Shown: positions 22,897-32,576 of the stretch, one piece after another | How the letters are laid out: every line of letters begins with the position of its first letter | Position numbering within the stretch: position 1 is the first letter of the stretch | Assembly (NCBI GenBank): GCA_030656215.1 | Contig: JAUSOD010000070.1 | Location: 248,001 to 312,000 of the forward strand | DNA: 64,000 nucleotides | Origin: Azoarcus sp. | GTDB lineage: Bacteria > Pseudomonadota > Gammaproteobacteria > Burkholderiales > Rhodocyclaceae | Reading direction: 5' to 3' | The notes under the pieces: model-generated | The model's input: the letters and a program-made list of their open reading frames with translations, nothing else | Databases searched by the model: none | Told to the model about the DNA's origin: nothing | Position numbers and translations under genes: made by a program

Positions 22897-23934
22897 ATGC
22901 ACACGATTACCCTGATTCGCCCCGATGACTGGCACCTGCATGTGCGCGACGGCGACGCATTGGCCACGGTGGTACCCCACACCGCCAGGCGTTTCGGTCG
23001 CGCCCTGATCATGCCCAACCTGCGGCCGCCGGTGACGACCACGGTGCAGGCGCTGGCCTATCGTGACCGAATCCTGGCCGCGGTGCCGGCTGGAGTTCGG
23101 TTCGAGCCGCTAATGACGCTGTATCTCACCGACAACACGGCGCCGGACGAAATCGACAAGGCGAGTGCGAGCGGGCATGTCATCGCGGCAAAGCTGTATC
23201 CGGCCGGTGCGACCACCAACTCCGATGCCGGCGTGACCTCGATCGACAAGATATACCCGGTGCTCGAGCGGATGGAGGCCTGTGGCATGGTGCTCTGTGT
23301 GCACGGTGAGGTGACCGCGGGCGACGTCGATGTGTTCGATCGCGAGCAGGTGTTCATCGAGCGCGTACTGTCGCCGGTGGTGAGGCGTTTTCCCGGCCTG
23401 AAGGTGGTGTTCGAACACATCACCACGGCTGAGGCTGCACAGTTCGTGCGGGCGGCGGGGGCGAACGTGGGTGCCACGGTCACGGCGCATCACTTGCTAC
23501 TCAACCGCAATGCGCTGTTTGTCGGCGGCATTCGTCCGCATCACTATTGCCTGCCGGTGCTCAAGCGCGAAGCGCATCGCCAGGCCTTGGTCGACGCCGT
23601 GACGTCGGGCAATACGCGGTTTTTCCTCGGTACCGATTCGGCTCCGCATACGCGCAGTACCAAGGAGTCGGCCTGTGGTTGTGCCGGGTGTTACACCGCG
23701 CACGCCGGGATCGAGTTGTATGCGGAAGTGTTTGATGCCGCCGGTGCGCTTGATCGGCTCGAGGCATTTGCCAGCCTCAATGGCCCCGCGTTCTATGGCC
23801 TGCAGCGGAATCCGGATCGAATCACCCTGCAGCGCGATAGCTGGACTGTACCGGACGTTTATGACTACCTTGGCGCAGATCCGCTGGTGCCCCTGCGCGC
23901 AGGCGAGTCGGTCGCATGGACCTTGCTCCCTTGA
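22897..23934 (+). CDS. pyrC: Dihydroorotase, class II
   Basis: A 345-residue zinc metallohydrolase closing carbamoyl-aspartate to dihydroorotate in pyrimidine synthesis. The first metal motif is [11 protein letters not shown] (HxH). The carbamylated Lys lies in [18 protein letters not shown]; a catalytic His is in CVHGEVT and another in [10 protein letters not shown]. The terminal metal Asp lies in [16 protein letters not shown]. Length matches the E. coli homodimer (348). It is followed after a few bases by a lipoprotein gene whose start overlaps or abuts its stop, suggesting a two-gene unit. Confidence 0.97.
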   Translation: MHTITLIRPDDWHLHVRDGDALATVVPHTARRFGRALIMPNLRPPVTTTVQALAYRDRILAAVPAGVRFEPLMTLYLTDNTAPDEIDKASASGHVIAAKLYPAGATTNSDAGVTSIDKIYPVLERMEACGMVLCVHGEVTAGDVDVFDREQVFIERVLSPVVRRFPGLKVVFEHITTAEAAQFVRAAGANVGATVTAHHLLLNRNALFVGGIRPHHYCLPVLKREAHRQALVDAVTSGNTRFFLGTDSAPHTRSTKESACGCAGCYTAHAGIELYAEVFDAAGALDRLEAFASLNGPAFYGLQRNPDRITLQRDSWTVPDVYDYLGADPLVPLRAGESVAWTLLP

Positions 23935-23948
23935 TGAGGTGTGTTTCG

Positions 23949-24371
23949 ATGCCCTCCCCTCTGGTCCGCTGCGTCGTGCTGGCGGGTGTGCTGCCGCTGC
24001 TTGCAGCGTGCGAAAACAGCGCCGTTGCCTACTCGATCGAGGGCAACCAGCACGCGCTTACGCTGATTCGCGAGCAGCCTTATTTTTGGGACGACGAGGT
24101 CCGGCAGTTCATCGTTGCTGCGCGCCTGCCGCATTGTCAGCGCAAGGTGAGTATCCACCCCGGGCGTACCGCGATGACCGAGATCGAAGTGTTCCAGGCG
24201 GGCGACCAGATGTGGGCGCTGCATCAGGGCCCGCGCTGGTATCTGGCGAGCACCGAAGAGTGTCGGGTTCAGGACTGGGATAACGCTGCCGGCACACCGC
24301 CGGGGCCGCTGGTCGGGCGCTTCCAGTTGAAGGACGGTTCTGCGGTATTTACGGTCGCAGCCGGGGAGTGA
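23949..24371 (+). CDS. Small lipoprotein of unknown function
   Basis: A 140-residue predicted lipoprotein. A signal peptide (MPSPLVRCVVLAGVLPLLAACEN) has the lipobox LLAAC, with the lipidated Cys at residue 21. The mature part has SIEGNQHALTLIREQPYFWDD, two more Cys residues (LPHCQRKV and EECRVQDW, possibly a disulfide) and many aromatic residues. I do not recognise a family. The start was chosen by GAGG 11 bases upstream; an ATG that overlaps the pyrC stop (TGATG) has no ribosome site. It is 12 bases before the rnpB -10 box and its stop lies inside a perfect palindrome. Confidence 0.72.
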   Translation: MPSPLVRCVVLAGVLPLLAACENSAVAYSIEGNQHALTLIREQPYFWDDEVRQFIVAARLPHCQRKVSIHPGRTAMTEIEVFQAGDQMWALHQGPRWYLASTEECRVQDWDNAAGTPPGPLVGRFQLKDGSAVFTVAAGE

Positions 24372-24389
24372 TCACTCCTGACGTATAAT
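24365..24389 (+). promoter_or_regulatory. rnpB promoter with palindromic spacer
   Basis: A perfect TATAAT lies seven bases before the start of the RNase P RNA. Instead of a -35 hexamer, the upstream stretch holds the 14-base perfect palindrome GGAGTGATCACTCC, which contains the stop codon of the lipoprotein gene. An activator or repressor site is a possible reading. Confidence 0.55.
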
Positions 24390-24395
24390 CCGCCC

Positions 24396-24823
24396 GGGAA
24401 GTTCGCCAGGCAGTCGCTGCATGCCTTCGGGTATGTGGAGGAAAGTCCGGGCCCCGCAGAGCAGGATGCCGGCTAACGGCCGGGCGTCGTGAGGCGACGG
24501 AAAGTGCAACAGAAAGCAAACCGCCGATGGCCTTCGCAAGAGGGATCAGGTAAGGGTGAAACGGTGCTCCGTGACGCGCAAGCGTGATGGGGGTCGGGGT
24601 GCAAACCTCGGCGGGTAAGAGCCCACCGCAGGACTGGTAACAGGACTGGCACGGCAAACCCCATCCGGGGCAAGGCCAAATAGGGGAGTAATGGCGTGGC
24701 TCGCGTCGCTCCCGGGTAGGCTGCTAGAGCTTCACGGTAACGTGTCGCCCAGAGGAATGACTGCCCGATGATCCGGTTTGCGCCGGGTCGTTCGACAGAA
24801 CCCGGCTTATCGGCGAACTTCCC
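24396..24823 (+). ncRNA. rnpB: RNase P RNA, bacterial class A
   Basis: The catalytic RNA of RNase P, which matures tRNA 5' ends. The terminal stem P1 is visible as GGAAGTTCGCC at the 5' end and GGCGAACTTCC at the 3' end. Between them lie universally conserved elements: GAGGAAAGTCCGGGC near the start, GGGTGAAACGGTG and TAAGAGCCCACCGC in the middle, and GAGGAATGACTGCC near the end. Its length of about 428 bases is on the long side for class A, with an elongated P-stem area. Boundaries are inferred from the P1 pairing and could be off by a few bases. Confidence 0.95.
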
Positions 24824-24960
24824 AACTCCGATTTCAAATGTGGCCGCAAGCTACCGGCGTCCGGTAGGCCCATGCGGCTTGAGGCGCGCCAGTGGGTGCT
24901 CTGCGCACCCCGGCGCACCCCTGTTCCCCACTTCGCCCCACTCTTGGCGTGAACCGATCC

Positions 24961-24988
24961 CGACTTCATGCGAACTTGCATGAAGTCG
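24961..24988. repeat. Perfect 11-bp inverted repeat between rnpB and mraZ
   Basis: CGACTTCATGC-GAACTT-GCATGAAGTCG forms an uninterrupted 11-bp stem with a six-base loop. No T-tract follows, so it is not a standard terminator. The 356-base interval between rnpB and the mraZ start is otherwise noncoding and holds this repeat, a 12-bp palindrome, and the mraZ promoter and operator. Confidence 0.6.
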
Positions 24989-25034
24989 CGCTATTTACCT
25001 TGATTTTTCAGGGTTTATGCCTGATCGCCTACTT

Positions 25035-25046
25035 TGACTTAAGTCA
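25035..25046. promoter_or_regulatory. 12-bp palindrome upstream of the mraZ promoter
   Basis: TGACTTAAGTCA is a perfect 12-bp palindrome 34 bases before the mraZ -35 box, nested in a wider CTTTG...CAAAG inverted repeat. It is AT-rich and could be an activator or repressor site for the dcw cluster. No family can be named. Confidence 0.4.
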
Positions 25047-25079
25047 TTGTGTCACAAAGAGTTTCCCCTTTTCGTCGGC

Positions 25080-25108
25080 TTGACCGGGTGTGCCCTTTAC
25101 TCTACAGT
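25080..25108 (+). promoter_or_regulatory. mraZ (dcw cluster) promoter
   Basis: TTGACC (five of six) and TACAGT (four of six) are 17 bases apart, a good sigma-70 arrangement. It lies about 70 bases upstream of mraZ, with the first MraZ repeat overlapping the -10. This is the expected site of the main dcw promoter, Pmra in other bacteria. Confidence 0.65.
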
Positions 25109-25140
25109 GGGAATAAGTGGTGAAAAGTGGTGAAAAGTGT
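25106..25140 (+). promoter_or_regulatory. MraZ operator: four direct repeats at 10-bp spacing
   Basis: AGTGG, AGTGG, AGTGG and AGTGT occur at exact 10-base intervals (AGTGGgaataAGTGGtgaaa and onward). Known MraZ operators are direct repeats of TGGG/GTGG-like boxes separated by five bases, bound by the MraZ oligomer to repress its own operon. The first copy overlaps the -10 hexamer, consistent with autorepression. This is one of the clearest regulatory signals in the window. Confidence 0.8.
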
Positions 25141-25179
25141 CATTTCGATGCTTTTCCCGAACAGTCCAGGGGGGGGTCG

Positions 25180-25623
25180 ATGTTCCAGGGAGCCGCAGCG
25201 CTCAGTCTCGATGCGAAGGGTCGCCTTGCGATTCCTGCCCGGCATCGTGATGCGCTTGCTATTGAGAATGGGCAGGTGGTTATCACCGCCCATCCGGAAG
25301 GCTGCCTGCTCGTCTACCCCGTTCCGGCCTGGACTCCGATCCGGGACCAGGTGCTCAGCGCGCCCAGCTTCGACCCCCGGTCCGCGCTGCTCAAGCGCCT
25401 GTTGGTCGGCTTTGCTCAGGATGAGGCGCTCGACAGCGCCGGTCGGGTGCTGATCAATCCTGCCCTGCGCCAGTTCGCCAAGCTCGAGAAGCAGGTCTGG
25501 CTCGTGGGGCAGGGGCAGCACTTCGAACTGTGGTCGGATGCCGGCTGGCAGAAGCAGCTGGAGGCGATGATGACGCTGGATGGTAGTAGCCTCCCCGCGG
25601 GTTTTGAGAGCCTCGCCCTGTGA
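25180..25623 (+). CDS. mraZ: Transcriptional regulator MraZ
   Basis: A 147-residue AbrB-fold DNA-binding protein that represses the dcw operon in E. coli. Two SpoVT/AbrB-like repeats are visible: [26 protein letters not shown] and [30 protein letters not shown]. The DAKGR and DSAGR loops contain the conserved DxxGR used for DNA contact. The start was set at MFQGAA, the normal family start; the track ORF reads upstream through the operator repeats. Its stop overlaps the rsmH start as GTGA, opening the long coupled series of the dcw cluster. Confidence 0.97.
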   Translation: MFQGAAALSLDAKGRLAIPARHRDALAIENGQVVITAHPEGCLLVYPVPAWTPIRDQVLSAPSFDPRSALLKRLLVGFAQDEALDSAGRVLINPALRQFAKLEKQVWLVGQGQHFELWSDAGWQKQLEAMMTLDGSSLPAGFESLAL

Positions 25624-26558
25624 GCGCGCTTTCGTCGCACATCACCGTGCTGCTGCGCGAGGCAGTGGACGCGTTGTCGATCCGTCCCGACGGCATTTAC
25701 GTGGACGGAACTTTTGGGCGCGGCGGACACAGCCGGGCAATCCTTGCGCGGCTCAACGAAGATGGTCGCCTGATCGCGTTTGACCGCGATCCGGTCGCGA
25801 TCGAGGCTGGCGCAGCGCTCGATGATGCCCGCCTGACACTGGTGCATGCACCTTTCAGCGATCTGGAAGAAGAGCTGCAGCGCCTCGGCATCGAACAGCT
25901 CGACGGTGTGCTGCTCGATCTCGGGGTGTCGTCGCCCCAACTCGACGACGGTGCGCGAGGCATGAGTTTTCGCTTCGATGCGCCGCTCGACATGCGTATG
26001 GATACGAGCCGCGGCCAGACCGTCGCAGCGTGGCTGGCGGATGCGTCCGTCGCTCAAATCACGGAGGTTATCAAGGGCTATGGAGAAGAACGGTTTGCTT
26101 ATGCGATTGCAAAGGCGATTGCAGCTGCTAGGGCAGGGGGGCCTGTCGCGACCACTGGACAACTTGCCGCGATCGTGGAAAAAACGGTCCGCACACGCGA
26201 GCCGGGGCAGCATCCGGCGACGCGCAGTTTCCAGGCTCTACGGATTTTCATCAATCAGGAGCTTGAAGAGCTGACGCAGGTTCTGCCTGTGTGCGCGTCC
26301 CGGCTGCGGGCCGGAGGGCGGCTGGTGGTGATCAGCTTTCATTCGCTTGAGGACCGCATCGTCAAGCGTTTCATGCGTGACGAGTCGCGACCGCCGCAGC
26401 TGCCCGCTCGTTTGCCGGTGCGTGCTGCCGACCTTCCCTCACCCCGCCTGCGCTTGATCGGTAAGGCGCTACGCCCGGGCAGTGACGAGGTGGCTGCCAA
26501 CCCGCGTTCGCGCAGCGCGGTCATGCGCGTCGCCGAGCGCTCCGAGGGGGAGGCATGA
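25620..26558 (+). CDS. rsmH: 16S rRNA (cytosine(1402)-N4)-methyltransferase
   Basis: A 312-residue SAM methyltransferase (MraW) acting on the base of C1402, the same nucleotide whose ribose is methylated by RsmI, also in this window. Motifs are [55 protein letters not shown] and [17 protein letters not shown]. It starts with GTG inside the mraZ stop and ends in an ATGA overlap with ftsL. The C-terminal [16 protein letters not shown] is typical. Confidence 0.97.
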   Translation: MSALSSHITVLLREAVDALSIRPDGIYVDGTFGRGGHSRAILARLNEDGRLIAFDRDPVAIEAGAALDDARLTLVHAPFSDLEEELQRLGIEQLDGVLLDLGVSSPQLDDGARGMSFRFDAPLDMRMDTSRGQTVAAWLADASVAQITEVIKGYGEERFAYAIAKAIAAARAGGPVATTGQLAAIVEKTVRTREPGQHPATRSFQALRIFINQELEELTQVLPVCASRLRAGGRLVVISFHSLEDRIVKRFMRDESRPPQLPARLPVRAADLPSPRLRLIGKALRPGSDEVAANPRSRSAVMRVAERSEGEA

Positions 26559-26821
26559 TGCGGCTCGATGCGCTGCTCGTTGCGCTGGCCGTGGCCAGTG
26601 CCCTCGGTGTGGTTGCCGCCCAGCATCAGGCGCGCAAGCTGTTCTCGGCGCTTGAGCGCGAGCAGACCCGTACCCACGGCCTTGAGGTCGAGTGGGGACA
26701 GCTGCAGCTCGAGCAAAGCACCTGGGCTGCGCATGGCCGAGTCGAGAAGCTGGCACGAGACAAACTCGGATTGCGCCCGCCTGCCCAAGGGCAGATGGTG
26801 GTACTGGAGCCGCAACCTTGA
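26555..26821 (+). CDS. ftsL: Cell division protein FtsL
   Basis: An 88-residue bitopic divisome protein that works with FtsB and FtsQ and helps activate FtsWI. A short cytoplasmic head is followed by one transmembrane helix ([22 protein letters not shown], about residues 4-25) and a periplasmic coiled-coil segment ([23 protein letters not shown]). Identification rests on size, topology and position between rsmH and ftsI, as FtsL is poorly conserved. The double ATG at the start leaves one codon of ambiguity. FtsB is not in this cluster. Confidence 0.93.
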   Translation: MMRLDALLVALAVASALGVVAAQHQARKLFSALEREQTRTHGLEVEWGQLQLEQSTWAAHGRVEKLARDKLGLRPPAQGQMVVLEPQP

Positions 26822-28581
26822 AAAAACAGCGCACCGTCACCTTCAATCACAATCCGCTGCTCAAGCGCGAATTGCCCGCATGGCGCTCGCGCTTCGTGCT
26901 GATGGCGCTGCTCGGTTGCTCGGCCGCGCTGGCGGGACGTGCGCTCTACCTGCAGGGTATCCACAATGAATTCCTCCAGGCCAAGGGTGAGTCGCGTTAC
27001 GCCCGGGTGCTCGAGGTGCCTGCAACCCGCGGACGGATCACCGATCGTTATGGCGACATGCTGGCGGTGAGCACGCCGGTGCGCTCAGTGTGGGCGATTC
27101 CCGGTGATGCCCAGCTTGAGCCGGGTGATGCCCGCCAGTTGGCCAAGTTGCTCGAGATGAACGCGGTCGAACTCGATGCCAAGCTCGCTGGTGGGCGTGA
27201 TTTCGTGTACCTGAAGCGCCAGCTCGCGCCCGATGTGGCGGACCGGATCAGTGCGCTCAAATTGCCCGGTATTCATCAACAGCGTGAATACCGTCGCTTT
27301 TATCCGGGCGGCGAGGTCATGTCGCATGTGCTGGGCTTCACCAGTATTGAGGACCGTGGTCAGGAAGGCATCGAACTTGCGTTCGAGAAATTGCTTGCCG
27401 GGCAGCCCGGGTCACGGAGGGTGATCAAGGACCGCCGCGGGCAAGTGGTGGAAGACGTGGAGTCCATCCGCCAGCCACGTGACGGGCAGGATGTCGTGCT
27501 GGCGATGGACGGCAAGGTGCAGTATCTGGCCTATTCGGCCCTGCGCGAGGCGATGCAGACACACCGCGCCAAGGCGGGCGCGGTGGTGGTACTCGACGTG
27601 CGCACCGGAGAGGTGCTGGCGCTGGCCAACGCACCAACTTTCAATCCCAACAACCGTGCCAATCTGACCGGCGCCCAGTTGCGCAACCGGGTGTTTACCG
27701 ACACCTTCGAGCCGGGTTCGGTCATGAAACCCTTCATTGCCGGACTCGCGCTGGAGCGCGGCAAGTTCAAGGCCACGTCCACGATTGACACCAGTCCAGG
27801 ACGGATGACGATCGGCGGTGCCTCGATCGGAGATGCGCACCGCCACGGGGTGTTGACCGTTGCCGAAATCATTCAGAAGTCCTCGAACATCGGCACAGTG
27901 AAGATGGCGCAGCAGTTCACGCCGGACGAAATGTGGCGGCTCTTCGACCAGCTGGGCTTTGGCTCACCGTTGAACATGGGTTTTCCCGGTGAGGCAGGCG
28001 GGCGACTGCGTCCAGCCAAGAGCTGGCGCCCGATCGAGCAGGCGACCATGTCCTATGGTCATGGCATATCTGTCAGCCTGATCCAGATGGCACGCGCCTA
28101 TCTTGCCTTTGCTCGCGACGGAGACCTGCCGTCCCTGTCCCTTACTCGTGTCGATGCGGCATCGGTGGCTGGACGCAGGGTGTTTTCGCCTGAGGTTGCG
28201 CGTGAGCTCCGGACAATGCTGGAGATGGCTGCGGGCCCCGGCGGCACCGCACCCAAGGCCCAGGTTCCCGGCTACCGGGTGGCGGGCAAGACCGGTACGG
28301 CACACAAGCTCGAAGGCGGGCGCTATGCGAACAAGTATGTATCGTCGTTTGTCGGTTTTGCACCGGTCTCCAATCCGCGCCTGGTCGTAGCGGTGATGAT
28401 CGACGAACCGTCGGCAGGCCAGCATTACGGCGGTGCAGTCGCCGCGCCGGTGTTCGCGAGGATCGTCGAGGGTTCGTTGCGGGCACTCGGTGTTGCACCC
28501 GATGCACCGCTGACCCCCTTGCAGTTCGCGCGCAAGCCAGGTGACGCGGCGGTGGTCGTTGCGGTCGAGGAGAGCATGTGA
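26818..28581 (+). CDS. ftsI: Peptidoglycan D,D-transpeptidase FtsI (PBP3)
   Basis: A 587-residue class B penicillin-binding protein that cross-links septal peptidoglycan. One N-terminal membrane anchor (FVLMALLGCSAALAGRALYL, about 25-45), a pedestal domain, and the transpeptidase domain with the three motifs SVMK (GSVMKPFIAG), SSN (KSSNIGTVKM) and KTG (AGKTGTAHK) are visible. No ATG is suitable. I place the start at a TTG whose last two bases plus A form the ftsL stop (TTGA), with GGAG eight bases upstream; the resulting N-terminus [18 protein letters not shown] is as expected. The track's Met start lies inside ftsL. Confidence 0.94.
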   Translation: MKKQRTVTFNHNPLLKRELPAWRSRFVLMALLGCSAALAGRALYLQGIHNEFLQAKGESRYARVLEVPATRGRITDRYGDMLAVSTPVRSVWAIPGDAQLEPGDARQLAKLLEMNAVELDAKLAGGRDFVYLKRQLAPDVADRISALKLPGIHQQREYRRFYPGGEVMSHVLGFTSIEDRGQEGIELAFEKLLAGQPGSRRVIKDRRGQVVEDVESIRQPRDGQDVVLAMDGKVQYLAYSALREAMQTHRAKAGAVVVLDVRTGEVLALANAPTFNPNNRANLTGAQLRNRVFTDTFEPGSVMKPFIAGLALERGKFKATSTIDTSPGRMTIGGASIGDAHRHGVLTVAEIIQKSSNIGTVKMAQQFTPDEMWRLFDQLGFGSPLNMGFPGEAGGRLRPAKSWRPIEQATMSYGHGISVSLIQMARAYLAFARDGDLPSLSLTRVDAASVAGRRVFSPEVARELRTMLEMAAGPGGTAPKAQVPGYRVAGKTGTAHKLEGGRYANKYVSSFVGFAPVSNPRLVVAVMIDEPSAGQHYGGAVAAPVFARIVEGSLRALGVAPDAPLTPLQFARKPGDAAVVVAVEESM

Positions 28582-30077
28582 GCGTCGCTGCGCTAGCCAT
28601 CCTCGAACAACTGCGTGTTGCCGGCGTGGTGCCAGGAGGGATCACCGCCGATTCGCGCAAGATTGGTCCTGGCGACCTGTTTGCCGCGTGGCCCGGTTAC
28701 GCCACCGATGGTCGGCGTTACATCGAAGCGGCCATTGCGCAGGGCGCCGCGGCGGTGCTTTACGAAGGTAGCGACGGCTATCGCGCGGAGGGACTGGCGC
28801 GACCCGCAATTGCGGTAGACCACCTGCGTGACCTGGCCGGACATCTTGCCCACGAGATCTATCAGCGGCCGTCTGAGAGCCTGTGGCTTGCCGGAGTGAC
28901 CGGCACCAATGGCAAGACCACCGTCAGCCAGTGGCTGGCACGTGCGCTTGAGGACCTCGGGTGCCGTTGCGGTATCGTCGGCACGCTTGGTTGCGGCTTT
29001 CCCGAGCAGCTGGCGGCGAGCAACAACACCACGCCGGATGCCCTCGAACTGCATCGGGCGCTGGCCGAATTTCGGGCCGCCGGGGCTGCTGCAGTCGCCA
29101 TGGAGGTGTCCTCCATCGGTCTCGACCAGGGTCGGGTCAATGGCGCCTCCATGGACATCGCAATTTTCACCAACCTGACCCGGGATCACCTCGACTATCA
29201 CGGCACCATGGAGACCTACGCGGCGGCGAAGTCGCGCATCTTCTCGCTGCCCGGTTTACGTGCCGCCATCATCAACCTGGATGATGCGTTTGGCCTGGCG
29301 CAGGCACGTCGCCTGGTCGGCGAGGGCCTGCAGGTGATCGGCTATACCTGCGTGGCCTCCAATGCCGATGCCGTGCCGGGTGCCCAGGTGCTGGTTGCCG
29401 ACCACATCCGCACATCGGCATCCGGTCTGCAATTCACCGTGATCTGGGAACGCAGCCAGGCGGAGTTGCAGGTGCGCATGGTTGCCCCCTTCAATGTATC
29501 GAACCTGCTCGCCGTGATTGCGGCATTGCTCGCGCGTGGCGTGGCGCTGGACGAGGTGCTGCATGTCGCCGCCCGCCTGACGCCGCCGGAAGGCCGGATG
29601 CAACTGGTCGGCGGCGTGGGCGAGCCGCTGGTCGTGATCGACTATGCGCATTCTCCCGATGCCCTGGCGAAGGTGCTCGCGGCGGTGCGGACCACAGTCC
29701 GCACGCGCGGCGGGCGCCTGGTTTGTGTGTTCGGCTGCGGTGGTGATCGTGATCCGGGCAAGCGGCCGTTGATGGGTGAAGTAGTGCGCGAACTCGCCGA
29801 CCGCGTGGTGGTGACCAGCGACAACCCGCGCAGTGAAGACCCGCTGACGATCATCGAGGCCGTAGCCGCCGGTGCCGGACCGGCTGCGGAGTGCATTGTC
29901 GACCGGGCGCAGGCCATCCGCATCGCGATCGGCGAGGCCGCTGCCGATGACGTGATCGTGCTGGCCGGAAAGGGGCATGAGCCCTATCAGGAAGTGCTCG
30001 GGCAACGTTTGCCGTTTTCGGATCTTGAGCAGGCGCGAGCCGCCTTGCTCGAATGGAACAGGAGTGCCGGCGCATGA
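28578..30077 (+). CDS. murE: UDP-MurNAc-tripeptide ligase MurE
   Basis: A 499-residue Mur ligase adding meso-diaminopimelate to UDP-MurNAc-L-Ala-D-Glu. Motifs are GITADSRKIGPGDLFAAWPG, the ATP loop [32 protein letters not shown] (with carbamylated-Lys region) and VVTSDNPRSEDP, where DNPR is the diaminopimelate-recognition motif. That implies A1-gamma-type, DAP-containing peptidoglycan. GTG start overlaps the ftsI stop. The end overlaps murF by four bases. Confidence 0.97.
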   Translation: MSVAALAILEQLRVAGVVPGGITADSRKIGPGDLFAAWPGYATDGRRYIEAAIAQGAAAVLYEGSDGYRAEGLARPAIAVDHLRDLAGHLAHEIYQRPSESLWLAGVTGTNGKTTVSQWLARALEDLGCRCGIVGTLGCGFPEQLAASNNTTPDALELHRALAEFRAAGAAAVAMEVSSIGLDQGRVNGASMDIAIFTNLTRDHLDYHGTMETYAAAKSRIFSLPGLRAAIINLDDAFGLAQARRLVGEGLQVIGYTCVASNADAVPGAQVLVADHIRTSASGLQFTVIWERSQAELQVRMVAPFNVSNLLAVIAALLARGVALDEVLHVAARLTPPEGRMQLVGGVGEPLVVIDYAHSPDALAKVLAAVRTTVRTRGGRLVCVFGCGGDRDPGKRPLMGEVVRELADRVVVTSDNPRSEDPLTIIEAVAAGAGPAAECIVDRAQAIRIAIGEAAADDVIVLAGKGHEPYQEVLGQRLPFSDLEQARAALLEWNRSAGA

Positions 30078-31486
30078 TGACTTTGCTCGACGCCGTTCGT
30101 GCGCTGGCTGCCCAAGGGGCACGCGCCCTGGGCACTGCGCGCTTCGAATCGGTCGGCACCGATAGCCGTGCCATCCGCCAGGGGCAATTGTTTGTTGCGC
30201 TGCGCGGCGAGCACTTCGACGGGCATGACTTCGTAGAGCTTGCTGTTGCCGCGGGTGCCGCGGCCGCGCTGGTGGATGCGCGCTGGGCTGAGTCACATGC
30301 CGGCGTGTCCTTGCCGCTGGTGGTGGTCGATGACACGCGTGTTGCGCTCGGCGCGCTCGCAGCGGCGTGGCGCGCCGGCTTCGATCTGCCCGTGCTCGGG
30401 GTGACGGGCAGCAACGGCAAGACCACGGTGAAGGAAATGTGCGCCGGGATCCTGCGCGCCCAGGCGGCGCTTCACGGGGTGGGCGGGGAGTCGGTGCTGG
30501 CGACACGCGGCAATCTGAACAACGACATCGGCTTGCCGCTGACCCTGCTCGAACTGCGCGACCATCACCGTGCGGCGGTGGTCGAGATGGGCATGAACCA
30601 TCCGGGCGAGATCGGTTACCTGACCCGCCTGGCGCGGCCGACGGTGGCCATCGTGAACAACGCACAGCGCGCCCACCTGCAGGGCATGGGCACGCTGACC
30701 GAGGTTGCGCGCGAAAAGGGGGCGATCTACGAGGGGCTGCGCTCGGATGGCGTTGCAGTGATCAATAGTGACGATCCGCACGCCGCTTACTGGCGCGATC
30801 TCAATGCGGGTCGCCGGATTGTGACATTCGGTATCGACCAGCCTGCAGACGTTCGCGGCCGGTGTACCCTGCACGGCCTCGGATCGCGGCTCGATCTTGA
30901 TACTCCGCAGGGGCGGGTTGAAGTCGTGCTGCAGGTTCCGGGGCTTCACAATGCACGCAATGCCGTGGGCGCGGCGGCGGCTTGTCTCGGTGCGGGTGCC
31001 TCGCTTGAAGCGGTGGCCATCGGGCTGGGCGAATTTGCCGGAACCCGTGGGCGACTGCAGCGTCGATCTGGCCCGAACGGGTCGGTGATCCTCGACGACA
31101 GCTACAACGCCAACCCCGATTCGGTGCGGGCGGGTATCGATGTGCTCGCCCTGACGCCAGGGCACACCTTTCTCGTGCTTGGCGACATGGGCGAGGTCGG
31201 CGAGACCAGTGCGCAGGTGCATGACGAGATCGGCGGATATGCCAAGAGCAAGGGCGTCGACGGGCTGTTTGCCCTTGGTGAGTCGAGCGCGGTGGCCGCG
31301 CGCAACTTCGGTGAGGGCGGTCAGCATTTTGATCGGGTGGAGTCGCTGGTGGCGGCGCTTGCCCCCCGGCTCGATGCCGACGCCGTCGTGCTGGTGAAGG
31401 GCTCACGCTTCATGCGCATGGAACGTGTGGCGAATGCCCTTGCCGCACTGCACAATACCGCCCCTCGCACCGAAACAGGCTCGTAA
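30074..31486 (+). CDS. murF: UDP-MurNAc-tripeptide:D-Ala-D-Ala ligase MurF
   Basis: A 470-residue Mur ligase adding D-Ala-D-Ala to complete UDP-MurNAc-pentapeptide. It shows [24 protein letters not shown] loop [35 protein letters not shown] and [20 protein letters not shown]. The start ATG overlaps the murE stop (ATGA) and has GGAG nine bases upstream; a second in-frame ATG follows at once. The track start lies seven codons upstream inside murE. Confidence 0.97.
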   Translation: MMTLLDAVRALAAQGARALGTARFESVGTDSRAIRQGQLFVALRGEHFDGHDFVELAVAAGAAAALVDARWAESHAGVSLPLVVVDDTRVALGALAAAWRAGFDLPVLGVTGSNGKTTVKEMCAGILRAQAALHGVGGESVLATRGNLNNDIGLPLTLLELRDHHRAAVVEMGMNHPGEIGYLTRLARPTVAIVNNAQRAHLQGMGTLTEVAREKGAIYEGLRSDGVAVINSDDPHAAYWRDLNAGRRIVTFGIDQPADVRGRCTLHGLGSRLDLDTPQGRVEVVLQVPGLHNARNAVGAAAACLGAGASLEAVAIGLGEFAGTRGRLQRRSGPNGSVILDDSYNANPDSVRAGIDVLALTPGHTFLVLGDMGEVGETSAQVHDEIGGYAKSKGVDGLFALGESSAVAARNFGEGGQHFDRVESLVAALAPRLDADAVVLVKGSRFMRMERVANALAALHNTAPRTETGS

Positions 31487-31487
31487 C

Positions 31488-32576
31488 ATGCTCCTCGAAC
31501 TCGCCCTCTGGATCAGCCAGGACATCCGCGGTTTCAACGTCTTCGGCTACATCACGCTGCGCACGGTGCTGGCGGCACTGACCGCACTGGTGATCTCGCT
31601 GATTGCGGGGCCGGGCGTCATCCGCTGGCTGGCGGCAAAGAAAATCGGCCAGGCGGTACGCGATGATGGCCCCAAGTCGCACCTGACCAAGACCGGCACC
31701 CCGACCATGGGCGGCGCGCTGATCCTGATCTCGATCGGGATCACGGTGATGTTGTGGGGCGACCTGTCCAATGGATATATATGGGTGACGCTGTTCGTCA
31801 CCCTGGGGTTCGGTGCCGTGGGTTGGGTGGACGACTGGCGCAAGGTGGTGCACCGCGACCCGAAGGGGCTGGCCAGCCGCTGGAAGTATCTGTGGACCTC
31901 GCTCATTGCCCTGGCCGCGGCGATCTTTCTCGGCATCACGGCGAGCACCCCGGCTGAAACCGAGCTGATCGTGCCCTTCTTCAAGGCCGTGACCTACCCG
32001 CTCGGCATCTTCGGCTTTATCGCCCTGACCTACTTCGTGATCAATGGCACCAGTCATGCGGTGAACCTGACTGACGGCCTCGATGGCCTGGCGATCATGC
32101 CCACGGTGATGGTTGCCGGTGCGTTGGCGATCTTCGCCTATGTGGCAGGGCATGCCGGCTTCTCCAAGTACCTCGGCGTGCCCTATGTCGCAGGGGCGGG
32201 CGAGCTCGCCATCTTCTGCGGCGCAATCTGCGGGGCCGGCCTCGGCTTTCTGTGGTTCAACGCTTACCCGGCCGAAGTGTTCATGGGTGACGTCGGCGCG
32301 CTGGCGCTAGGCGCCGCACTCGGGACGATCGCGGTGATCGTGCGTCAGGAGATCGTGCTCTTCATCATGGGCGGCCTGTTCGTGGCTGAAACCCTGTCGG
32401 TGATGATCCAGGTGCTGTATTTCAAGGCGTCCGGCGGCAAGCGCATCTTCCGCATGGCGCCGCTGCACCACCACTATGAACTTGGTGGCTGGAAGGAAAC
32501 ACAGGTGGTGGTTCGCTTCTGGATCATCACCATCATGCTGGTCCTGTTCGGTCTTTCCACGCTGAAACTCAGATGA
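31488..32576 (+). CDS. mraY: Phospho-MurNAc-pentapeptide transferase MraY
   Basis: A 362-residue polytopic membrane enzyme (about ten helices) transferring phospho-MurNAc-pentapeptide to undecaprenyl phosphate, forming lipid I. The first signature [15 protein letters not shown], the aspartate motif [15 protein letters not shown], the nucleophile region [14 protein letters not shown] and the histidine motif [14 protein letters not shown] are all intact. The start MLLELAL follows murF by one base. It ends in an ATGA overlap with murD. Confidence 0.98.
   Translation: MLLELALWISQDIRGFNVFGYITLRTVLAALTALVISLIAGPGVIRWLAAKKIGQAVRDDGPKSHLTKTGTPTMGGALILISIGITVMLWGDLSNGYIWVTLFVTLGFGAVGWVDDWRKVVHRDPKGLASRWKYLWTSLIALAAAIFLGITASTPAETELIVPFFKAVTYPLGIFGFIALTYFVINGTSHAVNLTDGLDGLAIMPTVMVAGALAIFAYVAGHAGFSKYLGVPYVAGAGELAIFCGAICGAGLGFLWFNAYPAEVFMGDVGALALGAALGTIAVIVRQEIVLFIMGGLFVAETLSVMIQVLYFKASGGKRIFRMAPLHHHYELGGWKETQVVVRFWIITIMLVLFGLSTLKLR

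Noticed and set aside
29256-30665. Long minus-strand ORFs across murE, murF, murD, murG and murC
   Set aside because: All are codon-bias shadows of the dcw genes with no start site or domain support.
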